Source: Candidatus Thalassarchaeum betae
GTDB lineage: Archaea; Thermoplasmatota; Poseidoniia; Poseidoniales; Thalassarchaeaceae
NCBI GenBank assembly: GCA_022448665.1
Contig: JAKUUO010000021.1
Span: 1 to 22,647 of the forward strand
Direction: 5' to 3'
Length of the DNA: 22,647 nt
Position numbers and translations under genes: made by a program. Positions 13,902 to 21,576 of this stretch are shown here, in pieces. The number at the start of each line of letters is the position of its first letter. Position 1 is the first letter of the stretch. Below the pieces are notes generated by a model, which did no database searches, was not told where the DNA came from, and saw only the letters and a list, made by a program, of their open reading frames with translations.

Positions 13902-16052
13902 ATGAGCAGTATGCGTGAGCAGTCCTCCTCGTTCGATGTCGCACGCATCGTGCGTGAGCTTTCCGAGTTGATTGGCACACATGCACGCAAGGCGTACCAA
14001 CCGCACTACGAACAGGTGGTCCTGAGGCTGAAACCGAAGGGGAAGCCATCAACTGATTTGGTCATCGTAAGAGGGAGGAGGGTATACACCTCGAATCGCG
14101 ACCGCCCGATGCCATCGAACCCATCCCCGTTCGCCATGGTCCTGCGCAAGCACCTCAACAATTCGAGATTCATCGCTGTCAGACAATATGGCTTCGATCG
14201 GGTCATCGAACTGACCTTCGAGCACGGAGGCGGGCGGCTCAAACTAGTCATCGAGCTGTTCCGCGATGGAAATGTACTGCTGCTCGATGATGAAGGGGTA
14301 ATCATCCAACCACTGACGCATGCCAAGTATGCCAGTCGAACACTCAAGAGAGGGGTCTCCTACACCCCCCCTCCAGAGACCTTTGACCCGCGCCAGATGG
14401 ACCGTGCAGCCCTCGACGAGCTGCTTGACGGCAGTGAGCACAATCTAATCCGTACCCTAGCCGCCCGCGCCAACTTCGGGCGCGTTTACGGCAGCACGGC
14501 GTGCTCCGTAGCCGGGCTGGAGGAGAAGATGGATGCAAACTCCCTCGATTCCGAGCAGCGTGATGCGCTGGAGCAGGCAATCCGATCGATGCTTGATGGG
14601 CTCTCCGCAGGTACCGGCGCGATGATGTGGATGAGCGACGCGGAGGCTATGGCGGCCTGGAATACGGCCGACAACGAGGCCGACAGGGACGCTGCTGCAG
14701 CCGGGATCTCCGAGATCGCCCCGATTGACCTCTCATACACGGATGCAGAGGCGATAGTCGAAGTCGGCTCGCTCTCGCTGGCCTACGATGCCGTCTTCGG
14801 ATCACATGACGCTGCTGCCTTCATCCGCCGCGAGGAGGAGCGTTTGGTTGATTCCGGCGAGGATGAGGGCGAGAGGCAGGCCAAACTCGACCGTCGGGCG
14901 TCACAGCAGAGGGGGGCCATAGACAGGTTCCACGAGCGTGCGGCCATCACACAGGAGCTGGGCAAGGCCATCCAGGACAGCTGGGAGCATGTCGAATCAA
15001 TCCTGACTCAATTCAACGCAGCTGTCGAGTCGGAGAGTTGGCAGAGTGTCGAAGGCAAGATAGTGGATGTGCCGTGGATTGACAGCGTCAACCCCGTCAA
15101 GCGCACCATAGTCGCCTACCTCCCCGACGAGGAGGGTGAGCCCGGTGCCAGCATAACGCTAGAAGTGGCTAGCACCGTGCACCAGAACGCGCAGCGCTAC
15201 TTCGAGGAGGCGCGTTCACAGAAGAACAAGGCCAAGGGCGCTCAAGCCGCTCTGGCTGGTACCGAACAGGCTCGCGAGAAGGCCGAGAAGCGTGCCGCCA
15301 AGGAAGCAGCCGCAGGAAGGTTGCGAGGTAGGCAGAGGAGCAGGCGCTTCTGGTTCGAGAAGCATCGCTGGGCCATGCTCTCGGGCGGGCATCTTCTCAT
15401 CGGCGGAAGAGACGCGAAGGGCAACGATACCGTCGTACGCAAGCACTTGGGCTCCAACGACCTGTACTTCCACGCCGATCTACACGGAGCGCCCTCATGC
15501 TCGCTCAAGCTCAAGGACGGCTTGGCTCAGAACCAGAACCCGTCTGAGAACATCCCTGTCGGTGTCTCGTCAATGCAAGTCGTTCAGAATCTCGGAGAAG
15601 GCCTTGAAGACGCTAGAGAGTTTCCCGAATCGTTGCATTCAGAGGCCGCTCAAGTCGCAGTCTGCTGGTCCAGGGCTTGGGGGAGCGGGGGTGCTGCTGC
15701 TACTGCATTCCATGTCCGCCCCAGTCAAGTCTCAAAGACCACAGAGACCGGCGAGTCGCTCGCCCGGGGCTCATTCGTCGTTCGCGGGCAGAGGAACTGG
15801 CACCGCAACCTGCCCCTGGAGCTCGCCATCGGGATGGCGGTTGTGAATGGTGTCCCGATGCCGGTCTCGGGCACTCCTGCCACGATCTCGGAGAACTTCG
15901 AGCGTTGGGCCAAGGTCTTGCCAGGGCGCGAGAAGAAGGAGAGCGTCGCCAATCGGGTTTCGAAAGCGACCGGGCTCGCTCAGGACGATCTGCTATCCTG
16001 CCTGCCGCCCGGGAACTGCTCGATAGAGGACCACGGACTCATTCAGCCCTGA
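13902..16052 (+). CDS. rqcH: NFACT-family ribosome quality control protein (RqcH/Tae2/NEMF homologue)
   Basis: Binds 60S/50S subunits with stalled nascent chains and, in bacterial RqcH, directs Ala-tail addition; archaeal members are thought to act similarly. The 716 residues begin with the family signature SSFDVARIVRELSELIG (8-24), and the NFACT-N domain contains VRQYGFDRVIELTF (93-106), whose D99-R100 pair corresponds to the DR motif needed for tRNA binding in RqcH. The middle is charged, helical and probably coiled coil (about 300-480). The NFACT-R domain follows, with RKHLGSNDLYFHADLHGAPS near 512-531. The C-terminal region ends in a helical segment (KESVANRVSKATGLAQDDLL). The length is usual for archaeal members. 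No Shine-Dalgarno site precedes 13902, and the ATG at 13911 is an alternative. Its stop overlaps the 3' end of the converging GNAT gene. Confidence 0.94.
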   Translation: MSSMREQSSSFDVARIVRELSELIGTHARKAYQPHYEQVVLRLKPKGKPSTDLVIVRGRRVYTSNRDRPMPSNPSPFAMVLRKHLNNSRFIAVRQYGFDRVIELTFEHGGGRLKLVIELFRDGNVLLLDDEGVIIQPLTHAKYASRTLKRGVSYTPPPETFDPRQMDRAALDELLDGSEHNLIRTLAARANFGRVYGSTACSVAGLEEKMDANSLDSEQRDALEQAIRSMLDGLSAGTGAMMWMSDAEAMAAWNTADNEADRDAAAAGISEIAPIDLSYTDAEAIVEVGSLSLAYDAVFGSHDAAAFIRREEERLVDSGEDEGERQAKLDRRASQQRGAIDRFHERAAITQELGKAIQDSWEHVESILTQFNAAVESESWQSVEGKIVDVPWIDSVNPVKRTIVAYLPDEEGEPGASITLEVASTVHQNAQRYFEEARSQKNKAKGAQAALAGTEQAREKAEKRAAKEAAAGRLRGRQRSRRFWFEKHRWAMLSGGHLLIGGRDAKGNDTVVRKHLGSNDLYFHADLHGAPSCSLKLKDGLAQNQNPSENIPVGVSSMQVVQNLGEGLEDAREFPESLHSEAAQVAVCWSRAWGSGGAAATAFHVRPSQVSKTTETGESLARGSFVVRGQRNWHRNLPLELAIGMAVVNGVPMPVSGTPATISENFERWAKVLPGREKKESVANRVSKATGLAQDDLLSCLPPGNCSIEDHGLIQP

Positions 16053-16627
16053 TTATGAGCTCGCCACTCGGGCGCGGTTATCGCGTATAGGGCGCTATCG
16101 ACGTAGTGGTCGTACAGCCACTCTCTGTCCTTCGTGATGCCCTCAAGTCGCATCCCGAGTCTCTCGGCGATTGCACGGCTGGCGAAGTTTTCGGTGGCCG
16201 CCTCTAGCACGAAGCGATGAAGCCCGAGATCGTCGAAGCAGTGGTCCATGAGTCGGCCGCAGCATCGAGTGACGATGCCCTGCCCGGTGAACTCCTCCGA
16301 TAGCCAGTAGCCAACTCCGCATCCCCGGTTGCCGCGGTCTATCCAGTTCAGACTCATACCGCCGATGAATCGGCCATCGAGACGAATCGCGTAGTTGACG
16401 CCTTCGCCTTTCCTGTACTCCTCCAAAAGTCCACTGATGAACACCGTCTCGTCATCAGGGCTGTTGGTGTTGTCCAGCCAAGGCAGCCACTCCCTGAGGT
16501 ACTCGCGATCGGCATCTACCACAGCGAACATCTCCTCAGCCTCTTCGGGCATGGTCTGACGAAGCTCGAGGCTTTCATCGACCATCAAGACGGGAATAGG
16601 GAGGCGCCTGTCGCCAGAAGGCGCCAT
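16043..16627 (-). CDS. GNAT N-acetyltransferase, RimJ/RimL-like
   Basis: Transfers an acetyl group from acetyl-CoA to an amine, in this subgroup often the N-terminus of a protein or a small amine. Of 194 residues, the N-terminal half has the RimJ/L pattern ELRQTMPEEAEEMFAVVDADREYLREWLPW. The acetyl-CoA-binding motif A is in GVGYWLSEEFTGQGIVTRCC. The later strand-helix LHRFVLEAATENFASRAIAERLGMRLEG is also typical. GGAGGA lies three bases before the ATG at 16627 and fixes this start; the frame runs open to 16699, but those residues look like non-coding extension. The last ten bases overlap the end of the NFACT gene on the other strand. Whether it acetylates a ribosomal protein or something else is not visible. 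Confidence 0.87.
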   Translation of the reverse strand: MAPSGDRRLPIPVLMVDESLELRQTMPEEAEEMFAVVDADREYLREWLPWLDNTNSPDDETVFISGLLEEYRKGEGVNYAIRLDGRFIGGMSLNWIDRGNRGCGVGYWLSEEFTGQGIVTRCCGRLMDHCFDDLGLHRFVLEAATENFASRAIAERLGMRLEGITKDREWLYDHYVDSALYAITAPEWRAHNQG

Positions 16628-16630
16628 AGG

Positions 16631-16636
16631 TCCTCC
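16631..16636 (-). promoter_or_regulatory. Shine-Dalgarno site deciding the GNAT start
   Basis: The minus strand reads GGAGGA three bases before the ATG at 16627. A second GGGAGG lies about ten bases further upstream. This supports the 194-residue protein over the longer frames starting at 16651 or 16699. Confidence 0.65.
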
Positions 16637-16729
16637 GCACCTCCCAGACATGGTATTTCGGATTACTCCGGGCTTTAGGAGGTTCGTGTTCGGCGACAAT
16701 GCTTCAAGCGTGGGCCATCAGGGGGCCAC

Positions 16730-17809
16730 ATGGGTGAGGGAGATCACGGCAACCGAACCTATGCGGATTTCCTGCGGTTGCACGAACTGCTGGAGCTCCA
16801 AAGCGAGGAGCGTGGCATCAATTCGGACGAGATGCACTTCATCATCGTACACCAGACCTTCGAGCTGTGGTTCAAACAGGTGATTCGCGAGTTGTCCGAG
16901 GCTCGCGACATACTCGGTCAGGCCCCGGTGCCTGAAGACGACATACCCCGGGCCGTCGACCACCTCGGTCGCACGACTGAGATCTTCCGCCTTATGGCCA
17001 ATCAGTGGACGGTCCTCGAGACCCTGACACCTCAGGGCTTCCTCGCTTTCAGAGACGAGCTCGGCTCGGCCTCAGGCTTCGAGTCATTCCAGATGCGCGA
17101 GTTCGAGATACTTCTCGGTCTCGAGAACGAAGATCGAATCGGCGGGATGGATCCCATCTCAAGTTTCAGGCGCATGGCCGAGGGGGACGAACGGGGCGCT
17201 GCTACACTCGCTCGTCTCGAGGAGGCGTTGTCTCGGCCCTCCCTCTACGAGTCTCTGATGAATTGGGTGGAGCGTACACCAATCATGGGCTCCACATACG
17301 GCAGCGATGGTGATGACGGGGCCGTGAGGGACTATGTCGAATCGCATCTGGAATCGCACAGGTCGATTGGTGAGGCTGCATCAAAGAGGGCGTCCGGATG
17401 GGGTGCCGGCGACCCTGGGAAGATGGCTGCTAGGATAGCTGCGTCCCACGAGGGCGCCGTGTCGTTCTTGATGCCTGAAGGGGATGTCAGCCGAGCCCGT
17501 GCTGGGCTGCTGTTCATCGAGTCCTACCGCGAGTTGCCACTACTGACCTGGCCACGCAAGCTGATTGACGCGATTGTCGAATTGGAAGAGTCCATGGTCA
17601 AGTGGAGGCACGCTCACGCCCGCATGGTCGAGAGAATCATGGGCAGGCGCATCGGCACAGGTGGGACCAGCGGTGTCGACTATCTCGATGCGACATCGCA
17701 ATATCGCATTTTCAAGGATCTCTGGGCAGTTAGGACCATCCTGATCAAGCCGCAGGAACGCCCACCCCTGCAGAATGCTGAGTTCTACGGCTACAACGCC
17801 GATTCGTGA
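16730..17809 (+). CDS. kynA: tryptophan 2,3-dioxygenase
   Basis: Heme enzyme that opens the indole ring of L-tryptophan with O2 to give N-formylkynurenine, the first step of the kynurenine route; cytoplasmic, normally a tetramer. The 359 residues carry the family signatures: NSDEMHFIIVHQTFELWFKQ (31-50, with H41 at the substrate-indole position), SASGFESFQMREFE (113-126, with R123 at the carboxylate-binding position), KWRHAHARMVERIMG (291-305, with H296 as the proximal heme ligand) and GTGGTSGVDYL (309-319). All key residues seem present, so it should be active. The ATG at 16730 follows a 102-base divergent gap from the GNAT gene; GTATTT at 16653-16658 could be a TATA element. No kynurenine formamidase or kynureninase gene is in the window. 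The thiolase gene follows after 58 bases on the same strand. Confidence 0.94.
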   Translation: MGEGDHGNRTYADFLRLHELLELQSEERGINSDEMHFIIVHQTFELWFKQVIRELSEARDILGQAPVPEDDIPRAVDHLGRTTEIFRLMANQWTVLETLTPQGFLAFRDELGSASGFESFQMREFEILLGLENEDRIGGMDPISSFRRMAEGDERGAATLARLEEALSRPSLYESLMNWVERTPIMGSTYGSDGDDGAVRDYVESHLESHRSIGEAASKRASGWGAGDPGKMAARIAASHEGAVSFLMPEGDVSRARAGLLFIESYRELPLLTWPRKLIDAIVELEESMVKWRHAHARMVERIMGRRIGTGGTSGVDYLDATSQYRIFKDLWAVRTILIKPQERPPLQNAEFYGYNADS

Positions 17810-17867
17810 TTGCGGAGGGGCCGCTTCAATCGGACCATTGAAGGTCGCCTCGCCTCTCGAGCAGGTC

Positions 17868-19028
17868 ATGCCGCAAGCGGTCATATGTGCCTACGCGCGA
17901 ACCCCCTTCGGCAAGTATCACGGGGCGCTTTCAGGATACAGCGCGACCGAACTCGGCGCGATGGCTGTGAAGGAATTGCTCGAGCGCGCTGGGATAGCCC
18001 CCGGCAGCGGCCTCATCGACCAAGTCTACATGGGGCACGTCCTGCAGACCGGAGCCGGTCAGGCACCGGCCCGACAGGCCGCGATGAACGCGGGTCTGCC
18101 TGTCACGACACCTTGCACCACCATCAACAAGGTCTGCGGCTCCAGCCTCAAGGCTGCTATGATCGCTGCGACCGAGATCCGTGCGGGTGTCTCTAACATG
18201 GTCGTCGCAGGCGGCATGGAATCAATGAGCAACGCACCTCATTTTGTCCGGGGCGCGAGACGCGGCGCTGACGTATCGTATGCCGCATTGGAGTCCGTCC
18301 TCGTTCATGATGGGCTCGTGGACGCTTACACAGGCGAAGCGATGGGCAACACTGGCGAGACCATAGCCGGTGAGCACGGCATCACACGCGAGCAATCAGA
18401 CGCTTTCGCAGTCCGCTCTCATGCACTAGCGAACAAGGCCTGGGACGAAGGCTGGCTGGACAAGGAGGTTTTTGCCGTTGGCGGGCTCTCCCGCGACGAG
18501 GGAATTCGCCCGGACTCGAGCATGGACTCGCTCGCGGACCTTCGCACTGTCTTCAGGGACGACGGGCAAGTCACGGCCGGCAATTCAAGCCAGGTCTCGG
18601 ACGGAGCCTCAGCGATACTGATCGCATCTGAGGAAGCAGCAGCTGAGCACGGGCTTCCCGTACTCGCTAGGATAGTCGACTTTGCTACCTCGGGGGTCGA
18701 GTCGCACAGAGTCATGTCGGCACCCATCCCGACGGTTGGCAAGCTCCTCGAGAGGAACGGCATGGGCATGGACGACATCGACATTCTCGAGCACAACGAG
18801 GCCTTTGCAGCCGCCTCGTGCGCTATCCAGATGGTGCTTGGTGTACCAGAAGACCGATTCAACCCTCATGGAGGAGCGGTGGCGTTAGGGCATCCGCTCG
18901 GAGCCACCGGAACGCGCTGCCTGATGACCCTGGTCAACGCCATGGAGCGCACCGAGGGACACCGTGGAATCGTGACGATATGCCTCGGTGGTGGCAACGC
19001 CGTTGCCATGATGGTAGAGCGTGATTGA
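17868..19028 (+). CDS. acetyl-CoA C-acyltransferase (thiolase)
   Basis: Condenses two acyl-CoA molecules or cleaves 3-ketoacyl-CoA with free CoA; a cytoplasmic homotetramer in related enzymes. The 386 residues from the ATG at 17868 match degradative/biosynthetic thiolases throughout. Catalytic residues are C90 (NKVCGSSLKAA), H342 (GGAVALGHPLGATGTR) and C372 (ICLGGGNAV), and EHNEAFAAAS (308-317) carries the Asn-Glu motif. The length and the clean PQAVICAYARTPFGKY start fit the acetoacetyl-CoA/3-ketoacyl-CoA group rather than the archaeal SCP2-type thiolase tied to HMG-CoA synthase. The frame extends upstream to 17775, inside kynA, without family support. It could serve fatty-acid or amino-acid breakdown, or acetoacetyl-CoA formation. 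A GC-rich hairpin begins within ten bases of its stop. Confidence 0.93.
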   Translation: MPQAVICAYARTPFGKYHGALSGYSATELGAMAVKELLERAGIAPGSGLIDQVYMGHVLQTGAGQAPARQAAMNAGLPVTTPCTTINKVCGSSLKAAMIAATEIRAGVSNMVVAGGMESMSNAPHFVRGARRGADVSYAALESVLVHDGLVDAYTGEAMGNTGETIAGEHGITREQSDAFAVRSHALANKAWDEGWLDKEVFAVGGLSRDEGIRPDSSMDSLADLRTVFRDDGQVTAGNSSQVSDGASAILIASEEAAAEHGLPVLARIVDFATSGVESHRVMSAPIPTVGKLLERNGMGMDDIDILEHNEAFAAASCAIQMVLGVPEDRFNPHGGAVALGHPLGATGTRCLMTLVNAMERTEGHRGIVTICLGGGNAVAMMVERD

Positions 19029-19033
19029 GTCGG

Positions 19034-19059
19034 GAACACGCCCCCCTTGGGGGCGGTTC
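19034..19059. terminator. GC-rich hairpin after the thiolase gene
   Basis: A 7-base stem, CGCCCCC with GGGGGCG around a CTT loop (19039-19055), is extended by GAAC/GTTC (19034-19037 with 19056-19059) past one bulged A. It starts just after the thiolase stop at 19028 and ends before the rpoK promoter, so termination is the likely role. No T-tract follows it directly. Confidence 0.55.
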
Positions 19060-19072
19060 ACGGTCATAGCCC

Positions 19073-19078
19073 TTATTT
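19073..19078 (+). promoter_or_regulatory. TATA box of rpoK
   Basis: TTATTT in the setting CCCTTATTTGGGG is centred 26-27 bases before the rpoK ATG at 19102. No Shine-Dalgarno site precedes that ATG. Box-to-start distance predicts a leaderless mRNA, common in archaea. Confidence 0.5.
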
Positions 19079-19101
19079 GGGGGTCGTCGGTCGCCCGGCC
19101 G

Positions 19102-19362
19102 ATGGTTAAGGCCGCGAGAACCCACACGCGCTTCGAGAAGGCACGGATCATCGGTGCTAGAGCACTGCAAATCAGCATGGGTGCGCCGCTGTTCGTCACC
19201 GAGGACGAACTGCGCCAGCACTTCAGCGACGAACTGATTCAACTCTACGGTGTCGACGAGGCCAAGTGGAGGGTCGTCCTAGACCCGAACAAGATAGCGA
19301 TGCTCGAGTACGAGCAGGACAGGATCCCCATCGACGTCGAGCCGCACAATGATGGCGTTTGA
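19102..19362 (+). CDS. rpoK: DNA-directed RNA polymerase subunit K
   Basis: Archaeal homologue of eukaryotic Rpb6 and bacterial omega; it helps assemble and stabilise the RNA polymerase clamp region. The N-terminal half has the unmistakable signature THTRFEKARIIGARALQISMGAP (residues 7-29, with R10, E12, A14, R15 and G18), and the end has DPNKIAMLEYEQDRIPIDVE (61-80), equal to the usual DPVxIAxxEFxxGxIPI. At 86 residues it is longer than the typical 55-65: about 20 extra residues (TEDELRQHFSDELIQLYG and beyond, 33-58) sit between the two conserved halves. The frame is open back to 19021, but the signature and the TATA spacing favour the ATG at 19102. It stands between the thiolase and heme synthesis genes with its own promoter. 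Confidence 0.93.
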   Translation: MVKAARTHTRFEKARIIGARALQISMGAPLFVTEDELRQHFSDELIQLYGVDEAKWRVVLDPNKIAMLEYEQDRIPIDVEPHNDGV

Positions 19363-19386
19363 AGCCCCGGATCGATTCGGGCAAGT

Positions 19387-19392
19387 CTATTT
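19387..19392 (+). promoter_or_regulatory. possible TATA box of the ctaA-ctaB unit
   Basis: CTATTT in AGTCTATTTGTCG lies about 40 bases before the ctaA start and resembles the rpoK box (CTTATTTG). It would place transcription start near 19416, just at or ahead of the Shine-Dalgarno site, which is a tight fit. Tentative. Confidence 0.3.
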
Positions 19393-19428
19393 GTCGAATC
19401 GCCGAGGCCCTATCAGGAGTGATTCTGC

Positions 19429-20475
19429 TTGCTCGACAGGATACAAGTCAAGCAGTTAACGGGTGCCTTGATTGTAGTCACCTTCCTGATTATCGCATTG
19501 GGTGGAGTAGTTCGAATCTACGACGCAGGCGAGTCCTGCCCTGACTGGCCGACGTGCTTCGGAACATGGGGCTTCGACATCTCTGAGGCCGAGCAGGCGG
19601 CTTGGTACGAGGCTAATCCTGATGAAGTCGACTCACGGGGGGCCGGTCACAGGTACACGACCTTTCAGATATTCACCGAGTGGGCCCACCGGCTACTGGC
19701 GGGGGTTGTTCTGGGCCCGCTTGTGCTTCTCAACTGGCTGCTGGTCAGGCGCGAGGAAGAGCTAGGCTCGCAAGCCAAGCTCGCCTCGAGCGTCGCGGTG
19801 GCTCTGATTGTCTGGCAGGGCGCAGTGGGCTGGCTGACCGTGAGGATGGATAACGAACACTGGAGCGTGGCTTTGCATCTGGGCTCGGCCCTCGCTTTCA
19901 TGCTCAGCCTGATATGGCTCTGGCTGGCGGCTGCAAGAGACCGAGGGGAGCAACCCGAATGGGCCACATTCGACCCAGTACTGGCAGCCAGATGGAGAAA
20001 CAGACTGGCTTGGATTTCTGCGGCCACTCTGTTCACGCTTTTCTCTGGAGCCTTCGTCTCGACAACCGCAGGTGCGAACACCAGTTGCGGAGTGAACGGG
20101 CTGTATGACTCGTGGCCTCTATGCCATGGGGAATTTCTACCGTCCATCCATGACTGGGTAATGCAGTCGCAGGTGATTCACCGGTGGCTGGTTGTGGCTG
20201 TCGAAGTCGCCCTGCTGGCAGCGTCCTACATAATCTGGAAGGAGAAGGAGGGCGGGCAGTGCGGCAGCACCTTGTGCAAGTTGATCTGGGGCGCGACCGG
20301 ACTGTATCTGGTAAACATCGGTATCGGGGCCTCTTACATCCTGTCATGGGACATGACGGACGGTTACCTCGAGTATCTCTCTCTGGTTCACCTTATGCTG
20401 GCCTCGCTGACATTCCTCGTGCTCGCCACGGCTTGGCTCGGCTCGACGATAGCGCTCAATGAGAGGGGTTCGTGA
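19429..20475 (+). CDS. ctaA: heme A synthase (COX15/CtaA family)
   Basis: Oxidises the C8 methyl of heme O to a formyl group, giving heme A for aa3-type terminal oxidases; integral membrane protein. The 348 residues show eight likely membrane spans in two four-helix halves. Heme-ligand histidines occur once per expected helix: H87 (TEWAHRLLAG), H150 (SVALHLGSAL), H251 (QVIHRWLVV) and H321 (SLVHLMLASL). Two cysteine pairs lie in the outer loops, C37/C43 (CPDWPTCFG) and C220/C232 (SCGVNGLYDSWPLCHG), as in the cysteine-bearing heme A synthases. The start is TTG at 19429, backed by GGAGTGA (19415-19421) seven bases upstream; no ATG offers a better choice. It overlaps ctaB by one base, and rpoK ends 66 bases before it. 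Confidence 0.93.
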   Translation: MLDRIQVKQLTGALIVVTFLIIALGGVVRIYDAGESCPDWPTCFGTWGFDISEAEQAAWYEANPDEVDSRGAGHRYTTFQIFTEWAHRLLAGVVLGPLVLLNWLLVRREEELGSQAKLASSVAVALIVWQGAVGWLTVRMDNEHWSVALHLGSALAFMLSLIWLWLAAARDRGEQPEWATFDPVLAARWRNRLAWISAATLFTLFSGAFVSTTAGANTSCGVNGLYDSWPLCHGEFLPSIHDWVMQSQVIHRWLVVAVEVALLAASYIIWKEKEGGQCGSTLCKLIWGATGLYLVNIGIGASYILSWDMTDGYLEYLSLVHLMLASLTFLVLATAWLGSTIALNERGS

Positions 20476-21512
20476 TGGGCGTTCTGGGCCCGTATCTCGA
20501 ATTAACCAAACCTAGAGTGGTCGTGCTGCTCCAGATTACCGCGCTCTGTGCCGTACTCGTGCACGACATGCTCGATTCCGGTCTGAGCACGACTTCGGGA
20601 GAAACGATGCTAATCGTCTTCGTCGGCGGATACCTGAGCGCCGGAGGCGCGAATGCGGTCAACATGTGGTACGACCGGGACATCGACCCCAAGATGTCGC
20701 GAACTGCTGCTAGGCCAGTTCCATCGGGAGCCGTTCCTGCCAACGCGGCACTGGGGTTTGGAATCGCCCTGTCGATGCTCGGGGTGGCGTGGTTCGTTCT
20801 TCTTGCTAACCAAGTAGCCGCATTCTGGTCAGCCTTCAGCATCCTGTTCTATGTCTTCGTCTACAGTATCTGGCTCAAGCGCAGGACACCACAGAACATC
20901 GTCATCGGCGGCATAGCCGGCTCGACACCACCCGTCATCGGCTGGGCCGCCGCGGAGGGAGACCTGTCGCTTGCGACGAACTCACTGGATTCGCTAATCG
21001 GTTCCGTCTTGGACCTCGGCAGCCTGATGCCGTGGTTCATGTTCCTGCTGATCTTCCTGTGGACCCCTCCACATTTCTGGGCCCTCGCCCTGTATCGCTC
21101 CAAGGAGTACGGGAGCGCAGGAATTCCGATGATGCCCAACGTGAAGGGCGGTGAGAGGACGATACGAGAGATGAAGATCTACGCTCTCCTTCTGATAGCC
21201 CTGTCTGTCGCTGCCCCAATGAGCTACGGCGGCTTGGATAAGGGGGATGCTATCTACCACATCCTCGGATGGACCGTGGTCGGACTTAGCATCTGGTACG
21301 CCTCCACCGTCTGGAGGATAGACCTCGGCGAGCAGCCCGACCATACCGGGAGGATTCCGAGCGCTGCTCGCTCGTTCTTCGTCTCGATTCTGTACCTAGC
21401 GATGATGTTCGTGGTACTGGTCACCGCGAGTTTCGGCCTGGGAGGAGCGTTGGTGGGCGCAGTTCTAGCACTGGCGGCCATCGCTCGCAGCGAGACTCGG
21501 ACGAAGGCCTGA
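20475..21512 (+). CDS. ctaB: protoheme IX farnesyltransferase (heme O synthase)
   Basis: Adds a farnesyl group to protoheme to make heme O, the substrate of CtaA; integral membrane prenyltransferase of the UbiA superfamily. The 345 residues contain about nine spans and the two aspartate-rich prenyl-diphosphate sites: NMWYDRDIDPKMSRTAARPVP (about 61-81) and the loop WLKRRTPQNIVIGGIAGSTPP (about 131-151). LWTPPHFWALALYRSKEY (about 194-211) is specific to the heme O synthase subgroup. The ATG at 20475 overlaps the ctaA stop codon (TGATG), so the two are coupled in translation; GAGAGGGG lies just upstream. Together with ctaA this implies a heme-A-containing oxidase elsewhere in the genome, hence aerobic respiration. 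Confidence 0.95.
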   Translation: MGVLGPYLELTKPRVVVLLQITALCAVLVHDMLDSGLSTTSGETMLIVFVGGYLSAGGANAVNMWYDRDIDPKMSRTAARPVPSGAVPANAALGFGIALSMLGVAWFVLLANQVAAFWSAFSILFYVFVYSIWLKRRTPQNIVIGGIAGSTPPVIGWAAAEGDLSLATNSLDSLIGSVLDLGSLMPWFMFLLIFLWTPPHFWALALYRSKEYGSAGIPMMPNVKGGERTIREMKIYALLLIALSVAAPMSYGGLDKGDAIYHILGWTVVGLSIWYASTVWRIDLGEQPDHTGRIPSAARSFFVSILYLAMMFVVLVTASFGLGGALVGAVLALAAIARSETRTKA

Positions 21513-21565
21513 ACTCCCCGATGGCTTCAAACACCGAGCGTGCCATGGGCACTGCGTCGTAAAGC

Positions 21566-21572
21566 GAGGTGA
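21566..21572 (+). promoter_or_regulatory. Shine-Dalgarno site of the synthase gene
   Basis: GAGGTGA lies four bases before the ATG at 21577 and fixes the start. A small inverted repeat, GTGCC-ATG-GGCAC (21540-21552), lies in the same gap and may belong to the end of the ctaAB transcript. Nothing else is evident between the two genes. Confidence 0.6.
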
Positions 21573-21576
21573 GGCA

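Noticed and set aside
16628..16699. 24-residue N-terminal extension of the GNAT protein
   Set aside because: GGAGGA immediately before the ATG at 16627 and family alignment from there favour the shorter protein.
17775..17867. 31-residue N-terminal extension of the thiolase
   Set aside because: It begins inside kynA, has no thiolase similarity, and the family consensus starts right at the ATG at 17868.
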